Below are positions 37,338 to 45,920 of a DNA stretch of 58,324 bases, piece after piece (positions within the stretch are counted from its first letter, which is position 1; each line of letters opens with the position of its first letter). The DNA is from an uncultured Eubacteriales bacterium (lineage in GTDB: Bacteria; Bacillota; Clostridia; Peptostreptococcales; Anaerovoracaceae): the NCBI GenBank assembly GCA_902778585.1, contig CACYYD010000011.1:1-58324 (forward strand), in the 5' to 3' direction. A program made the translations under genes and the position numbers. The notes beneath the pieces are model-generated. The model was not told the DNA's origin. It worked only from the letters and a program-made list of their open reading frames with translations, and searched no databases.

Positions 37338-38132
37338 ATGTCGGTATTTCTGATGACGTTTCTGATCGCGCTGGCAGTCAGCTCGATAGGATTCAAAAAG
37401 TATGTATGGTTTATTTCGATCGGATACGGATTTGCGATAGCAGCTATCGGAGCTTTCCTTCCTCTGTATTACGGAGCTGAAGATGGCATGCTGCCGGTCA
37501 TGGCTAGCATTCTTCTCATACTGTATGGATGCAGGCTCAGCGGATTCCTTATATACAGGGAACTTAAGAGCAGCACGTATAACAGGAAGATGCAGACCGA
37601 GATAAAAGACGGCAAGGATATGCCGTTTGCCGGCAAGTGCGGCATCTGGATCTCGGCGGCACTGCTTTATGCATGTGAGGCAGCCCCTATCTCGTTCAGG
37701 TTTGAGAATGGCAGCGATACCTATGGATGGCTCATAGCGGGAATGATAATAATGGTATGCGGGCTTGTTCTGGAGACCGCGGCAGATCTTCAGAAGAACG
37801 CAGCAAAGAAGATAAACCCGAAGCGCTTTGTCGATACGGGACTGTATAAGATCGTAAGATGTCCGAACTACTTAGGAGAGATGACATTCTGGACCGGAGT
37901 ATTTATCTCGGGCATCGGATCAAACATCGGAGTCTGGCAGTGGATCGCCGCAGTGGTAGGCTATGTCGGCATCATCTATGTAATGTTCGGCGGAGCCCGC
38001 AGGCTTGAGATGCGCCAGAACCGCACTTACGGCGACGACCCGGAGTATCAGGCTTACGTGAAGAAGACTCCTATCATGATCCCGCTTATTCCGCTTTACA
38101 GCGTGGAGAAATACAAGTGGCTCGTAGCCTGA
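37338..38132 (+). CDS. DUF1295 membrane protein (steroid 5-alpha-reductase / ICMT-like fold)
   Basis: A 264-residue polytopic protein with about six hydrophobic segments. The C-terminal family motif FVDTGLYKIVRCPNYLGEM and YQAYVKKTPIMIPL are characteristic of DUF1295, a branch of the NADPH-dependent steroid reductase / isoprenylcysteine methyltransferase fold. Substrate unknown. GGAGA precedes the ATG at a longish distance. Confidence 0.82.
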   Translation: MSVFLMTFLIALAVSSIGFKKYVWFISIGYGFAIAAIGAFLPLYYGAEDGMLPVMASILLILYGCRLSGFLIYRELKSSTYNRKMQTEIKDGKDMPFAGKCGIWISAALLYACEAAPISFRFENGSDTYGWLIAGMIIMVCGLVLETAADLQKNAAKKINPKRFVDTGLYKIVRCPNYLGEMTFWTGVFISGIGSNIGVWQWIAAVVGYVGIIYVMFGGARRLEMRQNRTYGDDPEYQAYVKKTPIMIPLIPLYSVEKYKWLVA

Positions 38133-38144
38133 CGGAGGGCACAG

Positions 38145-38774
38145 ATGACAGACAGGGAAAGAATGGATGCCGGCCTCCTCTACGATCCGGGCGAGGAGTC
38201 GATCATGGCAGAACAGATGCCGTGCCAGGAGCTCCTCTGGAAGTACAATCATATGGGCCCGTCCGAATATGACGAGAGGCAGAAGCTTCTGAAGGATATC
38301 TTCTGCGAGTGCGGAGAGAACAACTTTCTGCAGGGCCCGGTCAATGCCAACTGGGGCGGACGCCATGTGCATCTGGGCTCGGGCATATACGCGAACTTCA
38401 ACCTGACGCTCGTTGATGACGGTCACATATATATAGGCGACGGGGCAAAATTCGGACCGAATGTAACGATAGTGACAGCGGGGCATCCGGTGCTGCCGGA
38501 ACTCCGCAGGGAGCCGCTCCTGCAGTACAACAAGGATGTGCACATCGAAGAGAACGTCTGGGTCGGAGCAGGAGTGACGATACTGCCGGGCGTTACGGTC
38601 GGACGCAACTCGGTCATCGGCGCGGGCAGCGTCGTAACGAGAGACATACCGGCAGACTCGGTAGCTTACGGAAACCCGTGCAGGGCGGTCCGCAAAATAG
38701 GCGAAAGAGACCGGGAGACCTTCTTCAGGGATGAGAAGATCGACTGGGATGAAATAGAAAAGAACTACAGATAA
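38145..38774 (+). CDS. Sugar O-acetyltransferase, LacA/Maa family
   Basis: A 209-residue left-handed beta-helix acetyltransferase. The N-terminal Maa-type helix domain begins MTDRERMDAGLLYDPG. Hexapeptide repeats follow, with the catalytic His in VTAGHPVLPE and the C-terminal VVTRDIPADSVAYGNPCR. It transfers acetyl from acetyl-CoA to a sugar; the substrate is not predictable. GGAGG precedes the start. Confidence 0.9.
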   Translation: MTDRERMDAGLLYDPGEESIMAEQMPCQELLWKYNHMGPSEYDERQKLLKDIFCECGENNFLQGPVNANWGGRHVHLGSGIYANFNLTLVDDGHIYIGDGAKFGPNVTIVTAGHPVLPELRREPLLQYNKDVHIEENVWVGAGVTILPGVTVGRNSVIGAGSVVTRDIPADSVAYGNPCRAVRKIGERDRETFFRDEKIDWDEIEKNYR

Positions 38775-38796
38775 GGATATTGACGGAGGATATACT

Positions 38797-39423
38797 ATGG
38801 CGAAGGTCATCGTTATCAACGGAAGCCCGAGGGCTGAGCAGTGCACGGGCACTGCACTCGATGAGGTCGTGAAGACTCTCAATGAAGAGGGCATCGAAAC
38901 AGAGGTCGTACATATAGGAAACAAAGCGGTAAGAGGCTGCGCGGCATGCGGATACTGCGAGACCCACGACGGATGTGTCTTCGGAGACATCGTTAACGAA
39001 GTGAACGCAAAGCTTAAGGATGCTGACGGACTCGTTGTTGGAAGCCCTGTTTACTACGGCTCTCCTAACGGCATGCTCATCTCCTTCCTCGACAGGCTCT
39101 TCTACAGTGCTCAGTACGACATGCACATGAAGGTGGGCGCGGCTGTCGTGAGCGCAAGGCGCGGCGGCAACACAGCTTCATTCGATGTGCTCAACAAGTA
39201 CTTCAGCATAAGCGGCATGCCTATCGCCACCAGCACTTACTGGAATCAGGTGCACGGTTTCACTGGTGACGATGTGAAGAAGGACAAAGAGGGACTTCAG
39301 ACCATGAGGAACCTCGCGCGCAATATGGCCTTCATGATAAAAGCCATAGGCGACGCAAAGGAAAAGTACGGAATGCCAAAGGTGGAAAGCGACTCGTTCA
39401 CCAGCTTCCCTGACGGCAAATAA
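38797..39423 (+). CDS. NADPH-dependent FMN reductase / iron-sulfur flavoprotein family
   Basis: A 208-residue flavodoxin-fold protein. It starts VIVINGSPRAEQCTGTAL (FMN phosphate loop) and contains the cysteine cluster CAACGYCETHDGC (about residues 48-60) typical of this family, then GSPVYYGSPNGML. It is probably an electron-transfer or quinone-reducing flavoprotein. It precedes cooT and an iron-sulfur aldo/keto reductase in the same direction. Confidence 0.87.
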   Translation: MAKVIVINGSPRAEQCTGTALDEVVKTLNEEGIETEVVHIGNKAVRGCAACGYCETHDGCVFGDIVNEVNAKLKDADGLVVGSPVYYGSPNGMLISFLDRLFYSAQYDMHMKVGAAVVSARRGGNTASFDVLNKYFSISGMPIATSTYWNQVHGFTGDDVKKDKEGLQTMRNLARNMAFMIKAIGDAKEKYGMPKVESDSFTSFPDGK

Positions 39424-39441
39424 ATAGAGGAGGTACATATC

Positions 39442-39627
39442 ATGTGCTTATCAACTGTATACAAGAATGAGATCAGCGATGCCAATCTGCTGGCGAAGAA
39501 CGTTGCAGACATAAAGGTCGAAGGGGGAAAGATCATCTTCACAGACCTTATGGGAATTCGCACGACTTTTGACGGCACACTCGAAAAAGTCGATTTGATG
39601 GATAATTACGTTATCGTTTCTGAGTAG
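39442..39627 (+). CDS. cooT: CooT-like nickel-binding protein
   Basis: A 61-residue small protein starting MCLSTVYK, with the invariant Cys2 expected to bind Ni(II), followed by a beta-rich body (VADIKVEGGKIIFTDLMGI) typical of CooT. In CO-oxidising bacteria CooT aids nickel delivery to CO dehydrogenase; here no such enzyme is nearby, so the client is unknown. GGAGG lies 10 bp upstream. Confidence 0.88.
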   Translation: MCLSTVYKNEISDANLLAKNVADIKVEGGKIIFTDLMGIRTTFDGTLEKVDLMDNYVIVSE

Positions 39628-39657
39628 TCTGAGACGGTACGATGTAAGGGGGAAAGA

Positions 39658-40794
39658 ATGTATTATAACGATTTTCACGATCTTAAGCTGTCGGGTCTCG
39701 GACTCGGCTGCATGAGACTGCCGTGCATCGACGGCGATGAATCGAGACCTGATCCTGCCAAGGTGCAGGAGATGATCGACTACGCTATCGCAAACGGAGT
39801 CAACTACTTTGATACCGCCTGGGGATATCACGGCGGAAACAGCGAGGCCATCATAGGCGAGGCTCTGTCGAAGCACGACAGAAGCGAGTTCTATCTGGCA
39901 AGCAAATTCCCGGGATATGACCGCAAGAACTTCGATAAAAAAGAAGAGATCTTTGAGACCCAGCTTGAAAGATGCAAGACTGATCACTTTGATTTCTATC
40001 TCTGCCACACTCTGACCGAAGAGAATGAGCCGTGGTATATGGATGACGAACTTGGCCTGCTGGACTACCTTGTAGAGCAGAAGAAGGCCGGCAGGATCAA
40101 ACACATCGGATTCTCCTGTCACAGCGGTTTCGATACCATGCACAACTTTGTAAAGAAGTACTGGAAGCACCTGGACTTCTGCCAGATCCAGCTCAACTAT
40201 CTGGATTTCGAATTCCAGGATGCCAAGAGCAAGGTCGAGTACCTGAACAATCTGGGAATGCCTATCTGGGTAATGGAGCCGCTCCGCGGCGGCAAGCTGG
40301 CGCAGTCCTGCCTGGGCGGAGAGAAGATGCTCGCGAAGAGCAATCCTGACTTCACTCCTGCAAACTGGGCCTTCGCCTTCCTGCAGTCGGTACCGGGCGT
40401 CACAATGATCCTCTCCGGCATGTCCAACATGGAGCAGCTGCAGCAGAACATTGAGTTCTTCGGCGAGAAGCACCGCATCTCTGACGATGACATCGCTACT
40501 CTTCTCACAGCTGCCCACTTCGATACACAGGGAGCCGGCACGGTCCCGTGCACCGCATGCAGATACTGCGTGAGCAAGTGCCCGCAGGGCCTTCCTATCC
40601 CTGATCTCTTCGCAGAGTACAATGAGGCAGTATACGCCAAGAAGACTTCGATCTCGGCAGGTACTATGAGCTCATATCCTGAGGACAAGTGGCCTACAAA
40701 GTGCATTGGCTGCGGCGAGTGCGCAAAGGTGTGCCCTCAGCACATCGACATCCCGGGAACGATGAAAAAGTTCGGAGAGATGATCGAAAAATAA
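39658..40794 (+). CDS. Aldo/keto reductase with C-terminal 2[4Fe-4S] ferredoxin domain
   Basis: A 378-residue oxidoreductase. An AKR barrel (LGLGCMRLP, FDTAWGYHGGNSE, HIGFSCHSG) is followed by a ferredoxin-like domain with CTACRYCVSKCP (about 303-314) and CIGCGECAKVCP (about 350-361). This is a common clostridial architecture that couples NAD(P)H to iron-sulfur carriers. The substrate is unknown. Confidence 0.92.
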   Translation: MYYNDFHDLKLSGLGLGCMRLPCIDGDESRPDPAKVQEMIDYAIANGVNYFDTAWGYHGGNSEAIIGEALSKHDRSEFYLASKFPGYDRKNFDKKEEIFETQLERCKTDHFDFYLCHTLTEENEPWYMDDELGLLDYLVEQKKAGRIKHIGFSCHSGFDTMHNFVKKYWKHLDFCQIQLNYLDFEFQDAKSKVEYLNNLGMPIWVMEPLRGGKLAQSCLGGEKMLAKSNPDFTPANWAFAFLQSVPGVTMILSGMSNMEQLQQNIEFFGEKHRISDDDIATLLTAAHFDTQGAGTVPCTACRYCVSKCPQGLPIPDLFAEYNEAVYAKKTSISAGTMSSYPEDKWPTKCIGCGECAKVCPQHIDIPGTMKKFGEMIEK

Positions 40795-40953
40795 AAAGAC
40801 AGGATATAAACCAAAAATACAAAATGCGTTTCATAAATCCTTGATTAAGGTCCCGTCAGAGAGTTAAACTTTTATCGAGAGGGAAACCGCTGCGGGCACT
40901 TTGGTGCCCGTTGCGGTATTTGAGAGGTTTACTTAATAGGAGAGGGAACGCGT
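40795..40953 (+). promoter_or_regulatory. Leader of the first dehydratase operon with a strong hairpin
   Basis: A 159-bp gap containing TTGATT (40841-40846) and TTAAAC (40864-40869) at 17-bp spacing, a weak promoter candidate. A 14-bp hairpin AACCGCTGCGGGCAC / GTGCCCGTTGCGGT (40885-40917) follows, without a T run. GGAGAGGG serves as Shine-Dalgarno. The hairpin may be a stability or attenuation element. Confidence 0.45.
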
Positions 40954-42162
40954 ATGAAAGACTTAAAACATCTTTTGTATTTTGAGGACCTCCTGCAGAC
41001 CGCAGATAACGAACTGATCGAACGAGCCAAGAAGGACGGCAAGATTTGCGCGGCATTTACGTGCGAAAACATTCCTGAGCCGCTCCTGAATCTTGGTGAT
41101 GCGTTCTCAGTTCGTCTTTTTGCGCCTAATACCGGCTCGCTGGACATCGCCACATACTATATGACGAGCTTCCTTTGCGAGACGAGCAGGGCTCTGCTGG
41201 AGAGAGCGATCGAGGGCGGCTTCAACTTTGCCGACTGCCTGGTCGCTGCTGACGGCTGCACCATGATGAACCGTGCTGCCGAAAACATGGAGCTCCTCCA
41301 CACCATGGATGAGGGCAAGGACAAGTTTTTCTATCAATTTATGGAGATCCCTATGAAGTCGACAGAGAATGGTGTCGCGCTGCTGAAGCTGCAGTGCCAG
41401 AACCATATCCTGAAGCCGCTTCACGAAAACTACGGGATCGACATCTCCGAAGAAGCTATGCTCAAAGCTGTCGAAGAGCACAATGAGGTATGCAGGCTGA
41501 TCCGCGAACTCGGCGACTTCCGCAAGGAAGAAGATCCGCGTATCACCGGTTACGAATACCACGTGATCACTCTTGCGACATACCTGGCACCTAAGGCGCT
41601 TCTCCTCGACAAGCTGAGAGAGACCGTCGAAGAGGTCAGACACAGAGAACCGGACGGCAAAAAGTGGCGCGCCCGTGTCGTAGTAGTCGGCTCCGAGATC
41701 GATGATATCGGCATGATAAAGCTGATCGAAGAGACAGGCACCTATGTATGCGCTGACAGATTCTGCTTCGGATCACTTCCGGGAAGAGTTCCTATCGAGA
41801 TCGACCCTGATTCCGAAGACGACGTGCTCACTCAGATCTGCAGGCACTACACCATGATCGGACAGTGCCCGCGTACGATGAACATGGAAAAGGTCTACGG
41901 CCGCAAGAAGTACGTTGCCGACCTCGCGAAAGAGTACAACGCGGACGGCATCATCTACGAGCAGGTGAAGTTCTGCGACCCATGGGCTTACGAGAGGATG
42001 CTCGGCTCGCACATGCTGAGAGAGGACTACGGATATCCGGTCCTTTCAGTAGACAGACCGTACAATATCAGCTCCGGCGCCGGACAGATGCGTACCCGTG
42101 TACAGGCATTTATCGAAAGCATTGAGATAAAGAAGTTACAGAAACAGGGAGGTGAAATGTAA
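40954..42162 (+). CDS. 2-hydroxyacyl-CoA dehydratase / BcrC-HgdB family subunit, pair 1 small subunit
   Basis: A 402-residue iron-sulfur protein of the dehydratase/benzoyl-CoA reductase superfamily. Cysteines at the three expected places are visible: CENIPEPLL (about residue 33), SFLCETSRALLE (about 71) and ADGCTMMNRA (about 92). The C-terminal GAGQMRTRVQAFIESIE is typical. Such subunits carry a [4Fe-4S] cluster and perform radical alpha/beta elimination or low-potential reduction of CoA thioesters. It overlaps the next gene by one base (TAATG). It is about 40-50% identical by eye to the 55669 product. The substrate is unknown and no activator ATPase is seen nearby. Confidence 0.85.
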   Translation: MKDLKHLLYFEDLLQTADNELIERAKKDGKICAAFTCENIPEPLLNLGDAFSVRLFAPNTGSLDIATYYMTSFLCETSRALLERAIEGGFNFADCLVAADGCTMMNRAAENMELLHTMDEGKDKFFYQFMEIPMKSTENGVALLKLQCQNHILKPLHENYGIDISEEAMLKAVEEHNEVCRLIRELGDFRKEEDPRITGYEYHVITLATYLAPKALLLDKLRETVEEVRHREPDGKKWRARVVVVGSEIDDIGMIKLIEETGTYVCADRFCFGSLPGRVPIEIDPDSEDDVLTQICRHYTMIGQCPRTMNMEKVYGRKKYVADLAKEYNADGIIYEQVKFCDPWAYERMLGSHMLREDYGYPVLSVDRPYNISSGAGQMRTRVQAFIESIEIKKLQKQGGEM

Positions 42163-43766
42163 TGGCATTCAAAACAGTCAAGAAAATCACTAACCCTAAG
42201 AAGAAAAAGGGCGACCAGACCCTCGGCAAGCTCTACCCTACAAACGGCAAGACAAAGGTATTCGTACGCCGTGAGTGGAGAGGCGTAAAGGATACTCTTT
42301 ACGATTATTCGAGATGGCTGTACATCATGTCCATTCTCGCAAGATTCATCTCCAAGCCGAGAAACATCAAGGCGATGTTCCGCTACAGATGGATGGCCAA
42401 CTACCTGGCTGTTCCTTACATGATGGACAAGTTCACTCTGGGACTCAGAGATGAGCCGCTGCGCATCACACATACAGCAATGAACTTCGTTATCTACGAC
42501 GTAGCCAAGACGATGGACAACATCTTCAAGGGCGACCGCCGTACAGGAAACAACAAGAAGTTCTCGGATACATGCGTACTTACAGATGAGAACGCGATGA
42601 CAGCGTTCATGATGGGCTTCAAGGATACGACAGCTATCCTCAGAGAGGTCCCTACCATGTTCGTTGCCAACCTGCTGACTCAGAACTCGACTACGCACTA
42701 CCTCGACGTTGCTCAGGAATTCGGACTTCCGGGCGATGTCTGCCCGATGCCTGAGGCTGAGGCCGGCATCTCGATCGACGACGACTTCGCTGTACTCGGA
42801 TGCTGCGCCGTTCAGGTCAACACCACATGTGACGGCTCGCTGATGGGCAACGGAATCATCGCTCACAGGCTCGAGAGAGAATACGGCATCCCTACATTCC
42901 AGCTCACCGCGCCGCTCCGCCACAAGGAGGAGGACGTTCAGGAATACGCTGCGAATGATATGAAGGAAGCCGTAAAGTTCATCGAAGAGCATGCCCACGA
43001 GAAGTGGAACTGGACACGCTACTTCGAGAGCGCTGCAAGAGTAAACGATGCTACAAGGCACCGTGCTATGTGGCTCGACAACAACGCGACCTACTATCCT
43101 CAGTTTGTAGGTTCGGTATTCTCGCTCTACAACGACACAAACTACATGGGAAACTGCGGAAGGTCTGCCCTCTTCCCGCCTAAGGACAAGAAGATCAGCA
43201 AGCTTGTCGAGCAGGGATACAAGAAAAAGACTATGATCTGCCCTGAGTACAGGCACAGATGTATCGTCTGGGGCGTACAGCCGCAGTATAACATCCACAT
43301 GCTTTACTGGATGATGCATTGCTGGGGCGTTGTGCCTCTGACAGACATGCTGTCGATGGTCAACACCGATATGATCGCCGATACCGATACTCCTGAGAAC
43401 AGAGAGCAGGCATGGTACGATATGGCATGGCTCAACGAGAACATGATCATGCGTAACCGTACACACGGCGGATACAAAGTGCTCGTTGACGATCTCTGGG
43501 AGTTCTGCGAGATCATGAATGCCGACATGGTAATGATGTGGGAGCACATGAGCTGCAAGGCTCTCGACGGTCTCCACGGAATGTTCGAAGAGCAGGGCCG
43601 CGAGAGAGGCATCCACGTAGTATGGGTCTGCCACGACCTCTGCGATCCGAGAGTCTACACAAGACAGGCTATCCGCGACGAGTTCAGCCAGTACATGCGT
43701 ACTGTAATGCGCGAAGAGCCGCTTGATCCGACTATCGAGCATATACCTGACGAAAACATGTGGTAG
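42162..43766 (+). CDS. 2-hydroxyacyl-CoA dehydratase family subunit, pair 1 large subunit
   Basis: A 534-residue partner subunit, longer than the usual 410-480. It shows LPGDVCPMPEAEAGI, NTTCDGSLMGNGI and HMSCKALDGLHGMF, positions where family members carry cluster-binding or active-site residues. A basic N-terminal extension with VRREWRGVKDTLYD is shared with the second pair and replaces the usual start. Codon use is strongly biased toward C-ending codons, suggesting high expression. Assignment to the family is from the partner, gene order and these motifs. Confidence 0.8.
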   Translation: MAFKTVKKITNPKKKKGDQTLGKLYPTNGKTKVFVRREWRGVKDTLYDYSRWLYIMSILARFISKPRNIKAMFRYRWMANYLAVPYMMDKFTLGLRDEPLRITHTAMNFVIYDVAKTMDNIFKGDRRTGNNKKFSDTCVLTDENAMTAFMMGFKDTTAILREVPTMFVANLLTQNSTTHYLDVAQEFGLPGDVCPMPEAEAGISIDDDFAVLGCCAVQVNTTCDGSLMGNGIIAHRLEREYGIPTFQLTAPLRHKEEDVQEYAANDMKEAVKFIEEHAHEKWNWTRYFESAARVNDATRHRAMWLDNNATYYPQFVGSVFSLYNDTNYMGNCGRSALFPPKDKKISKLVEQGYKKKTMICPEYRHRCIVWGVQPQYNIHMLYWMMHCWGVVPLTDMLSMVNTDMIADTDTPENREQAWYDMAWLNENMIMRNRTHGGYKVLVDDLWEFCEIMNADMVMMWEHMSCKALDGLHGMFEEQGRERGIHVVWVCHDLCDPRVYTRQAIRDEFSQYMRTVMREEPLDPTIEHIPDENMW

Positions 43767-43774
43767 TCTTGCTC

Positions 43775-43885
43775 GTCTTTTTCGCCCACAGCATCGTCAA
43801 CGCTGCGACTCGGGCTCGGTCACTTACTTTTTAGGTAAGCTACCTCGCTCTCGTTTGCGTTTCCTCGCTGTGAACGAAAAATACT
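43775..43885. repeat. Long imperfect fold-back hairpin after dehydratase pair 1
   Basis: Arms of about 50 bases: the left begins GTCTTTTTCGCCCACAGC, and the right, read in complement, GTATTTTTCGTTCACAGC. The loop is closed by CTTAC / GTAAG (about 43830-43848). It starts just after a stop codon in the context TAGTCTTGC, the same context as the giant hairpin before rho. Confidence 0.65.
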
Positions 43886-43909
43886 TCGCAATACGTATAT
43901 ACATAATAA

Positions 43910-43934
43910 ACGGCGCCATTGTGGCGCCGTTTTG
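43910..43934 (+). terminator. Terminator of dehydratase operon 1
   Basis: A perfect 10-bp stem AACGGCGCCA / TGGCGCCGTT with loop TTG and a trailing T run. Confidence 0.9.
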
Positions 43935-43935
43935 T

Positions 43936-44060
43936 AGTGCCGCTGGCCTCCTCTGATTCGTGGGTGCTGCCTGGCCGCTTAGCCCGCCTTGCGGCTGGCA
44001 CTGGAGGGTCCTGTAAAACCCTCCGGCCAGCGTGGCAACGCAGGGAAGTCCGAATGAGAT
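43936..44060. other. GC-rich region with nested stems, no gene recognised
   Basis: The stretch contains GGAGGGT / ACCCTCC and CTGGCC / GGCCAG type pairings, and is GC-rich compared with the AT-rich array that follows. I found no match to RNase P RNA, SRP RNA, tmRNA or 6S RNA. It could be a structured RNA or debris. Confidence 0.3.
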
Positions 44061-44066
44061 TTGCTG

Positions 44067-44297
44067 AATTAGGACTGCGGAATCTGATTAAGGGATTTGG
44101 GCCTAATTATAGTTGCGGATAATGCTGCAAATTATGCCCAACGAACCAATGAGAACAGATTTGGCCTAATTAAGGATGCTGAAAATGCTGATTATTATGG
44201 CCAAATAGAAGAATTCGCTGTATCCGGCCTAAATTACATTGCGGATAACGTTATGAATTAGGCCCAATGCAGACATGGTAATCAAATTGGCCTAATT
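44067..44297. repeat. Array A: four 63-bp units of alternating inverted half-sites
   Basis: Left half-sites related to AATTAGGCC start at 44067, 44130, 44193 and 44256, exactly 63 bp apart. Right half-sites GGCCTAATT start at 44100, 44163, 44226 and 44289. Left-to-right spacing is 33 bp and right-to-next-left 30 bp throughout. Sequence between the sites varies, apart from a recurrent TGCGGATAA-like motif. The regular spacing near three helical turns suggests protein binding on one DNA face, or a run of hairpins. All frames are closed, so it is not coding. Confidence 0.85.
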
Positions 44298-44381
44298 CAT
44301 GGACAGTCCCCTTCTTTACCCTTTTTACCCGTTTCTTTCGTGTTGACCGTTTGGAAAAATGAATAACATCATACAACAGCG

Positions 44382-44409
44382 CTTTGTGAAAAATCACAAA
44401 AAGTATAGT
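44382..44409 (+). promoter_or_regulatory. Operator-like palindrome and -10 before the MATE gene
   Basis: TTTGTGA-AAAA-TCACAAA (44382-44399) is a perfect inverted repeat directly before TATAGT (44404-44409). It resembles CRP/FNR or Rex half-sites, but its spacer is 4 bp instead of 6, so the regulator is uncertain. Confidence 0.45.
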
Positions 44410-44489
44410 TAAGTTTGTTTAATATACAAAACAATTGGCTTTAAACAGCTATGGAAATAAGCGGGCCGGAGGTTTAGAATAGACGCGGA

Positions 44490-45878
44490 ATGAAAACGAA
44501 ACAGTCTGATGAGAAAAAGAATACAGGCAGGGATCTGACGACCGGCTCCATAGTCGACAAGGTTCTGCTGTTTGCCCTGCCGCTTATGATGACGAGCATG
44601 CTGCAGCAGCTCTTCAACGCCACGGATGTTGCGGTAGTCGGAAAGTTCGCGAGCAAGGAGGCGATGGCGGCCGTAGGAAGCAACGCGCCAGTCATCTCGC
44701 TTTTGGTGAACTTCTTTGTCGGCATCTCGGTCGGAGCAAACGTCCTTATAGCGAGAAGCATTGGAGCGAAAAATGAGGCCAAGGCCAGAAGCGCTGTCGG
44801 CACATCGATGGCAGTCGCTCTCATCGCCGGAGTCTTCGTGGCGCTGGCAGGCAACCTTATAGCAGCTCCGATCATAGACATCCTCGGCGTTCCGCCGGAA
44901 GTCCGCGCTTATTCGATCGCATATCTCAGGATATATTTCAGCGGCGTGCCGTTCATAATGCTCTACAACTTTGAGTCTGCCATCTTCAGAAGCGCGGGAA
45001 ACACCAGGACACCTCTCATCTGCCTCTTCATCGGCGGAGTCTTCAATGTTGCGGCTAACCTCTTCTTTGTACTGGTGCTGAACATGGACGTCGACGGCGT
45101 CGCCATAGCTACCGTGCTGGCGAACGTGATCAGTTCAATGATGCTTCTATACTTTCTCCGCCGCGAGGAAGGCGTCATACGTGTGGAATTCAGCAGGATA
45201 AAGATCAACAGAGCCGACCTCTCGATCATACTGAGGATAGGCATGCCTGCGGGACTCCAGAGCGCGGTCTTCTCTATCTCAAACATCTGCGTACAGTCCG
45301 CGATCAACAGCCTGGGGGCCGATTACATGGCGGCTTCGTCGGCGGCATTCAACATAGAGATATTCGCGTTCTTCGTCGTGAACTCGTTCACCCAGACACT
45401 GGTGACTTTCGTGGGGCAGAACTACGGCGCCGGTAATTATCAGCGCTGCCGCGACGTTATACGAAAGACACTGCTTGTTAGCTGGACTTTCACCATGGTG
45501 CTTTCAGCGATACTGCTTCTGACCGCAAGGCCGCTCCTGGGACTTTTCACCAACGAGCCGCTTGTCATCGAGGCCGGGCTTGTCAGGATAAAGTGCCTGC
45601 TCTATGCCGAAACACTGAACGTCATCATGGACAACCTGTCGGGCGCAATGAGAGGTCTCGGCAAGTCCCTCGTGCCCGCTGTAACGACTCTTATCTGCGT
45701 TTGCGGGATAAGGATAATCTGGGTGTTCACGGGATTTCAGATTTATCACACATGGCTGTCGATAATGCTGGTCTTCCCGGTGAGCTGGGCGGTCAACGCG
45801 ACCTTCATAGTGATCGGCTACCTCAGGACCCGGAACAAAATGCTCATAGAGCCGCTTCGCAGACAGGAAGCGCAATAA
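44490..45878 (+). CDS. MATE-family efflux transporter
   Basis: A 462-residue inner-membrane exporter with about twelve hydrophobic helices in two related halves. It starts DLTTGSIVDKVLLFALPLM, with the family motifs AVGSNAPVISLLVNFFVG and VTFVGQNYGAGNYQRC. It probably exports a cationic or small organic compound in exchange for Na+ or H+. GGAGG lies 17 bp before the ATG, an unusually long distance. Confidence 0.93.
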   Translation: MKTKQSDEKKNTGRDLTTGSIVDKVLLFALPLMMTSMLQQLFNATDVAVVGKFASKEAMAAVGSNAPVISLLVNFFVGISVGANVLIARSIGAKNEAKARSAVGTSMAVALIAGVFVALAGNLIAAPIIDILGVPPEVRAYSIAYLRIYFSGVPFIMLYNFESAIFRSAGNTRTPLICLFIGGVFNVAANLFFVLVLNMDVDGVAIATVLANVISSMMLLYFLRREEGVIRVEFSRIKINRADLSIILRIGMPAGLQSAVFSISNICVQSAINSLGADYMAASSAAFNIEIFAFFVVNSFTQTLVTFVGQNYGAGNYQRCRDVIRKTLLVSWTFTMVLSAILLLTARPLLGLFTNEPLVIEAGLVRIKCLLYAETLNVIMDNLSGAMRGLGKSLVPAVTTLICVCGIRIIWVFTGFQIYHTWLSIMLVFPVSWAVNATFIVIGYLRTRNKMLIEPLRRQEAQ

Positions 45879-45888
45879 CGGACAATAT

Positions 45889-45912
45889 AAAAGCGCCTTT
45901 CAGGCGCTTTTG
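45889..45912. terminator. Bidirectional terminator between MATE and thioesterase genes
   Basis: A 9-bp stem AAAAGCGCC / GGCGCTTTT with a five-base loop, A- and T-flanked, serving both converging genes. Confidence 0.9.
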
Positions 45913-45920
45913 CTTTTGTC

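Noticed and set aside
38145..38774. Serine O-acetyltransferase (cysE)
   Set aside because: N-terminal domain and VTAGHP context fit the LacA/Maa sugar acetyltransferase branch.
39442..39627. CO dehydrogenase locus inferred from cooT
   Set aside because: No CooS, CooC or CooJ gene is in the window; CooT-like proteins also occur without CODH.
42027..43742. A 571-codon open frame on the reverse strand
   Set aside because: Shadow of the dehydratase large subunit, caused by strong codon bias; no recognisable protein or ribosome binding site.
43936..44060. RNase P RNA, SRP RNA or tmRNA gene
   Set aside because: Short look-alikes such as GGGAAGTCC occur, but the surrounding conserved cores are missing.
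44067..44297. Array A as a CRISPR array
   Set aside because: Repeats are only about 9 bp, alternate in orientation and are separated by 21-24 bp; no cas gene is in the window.
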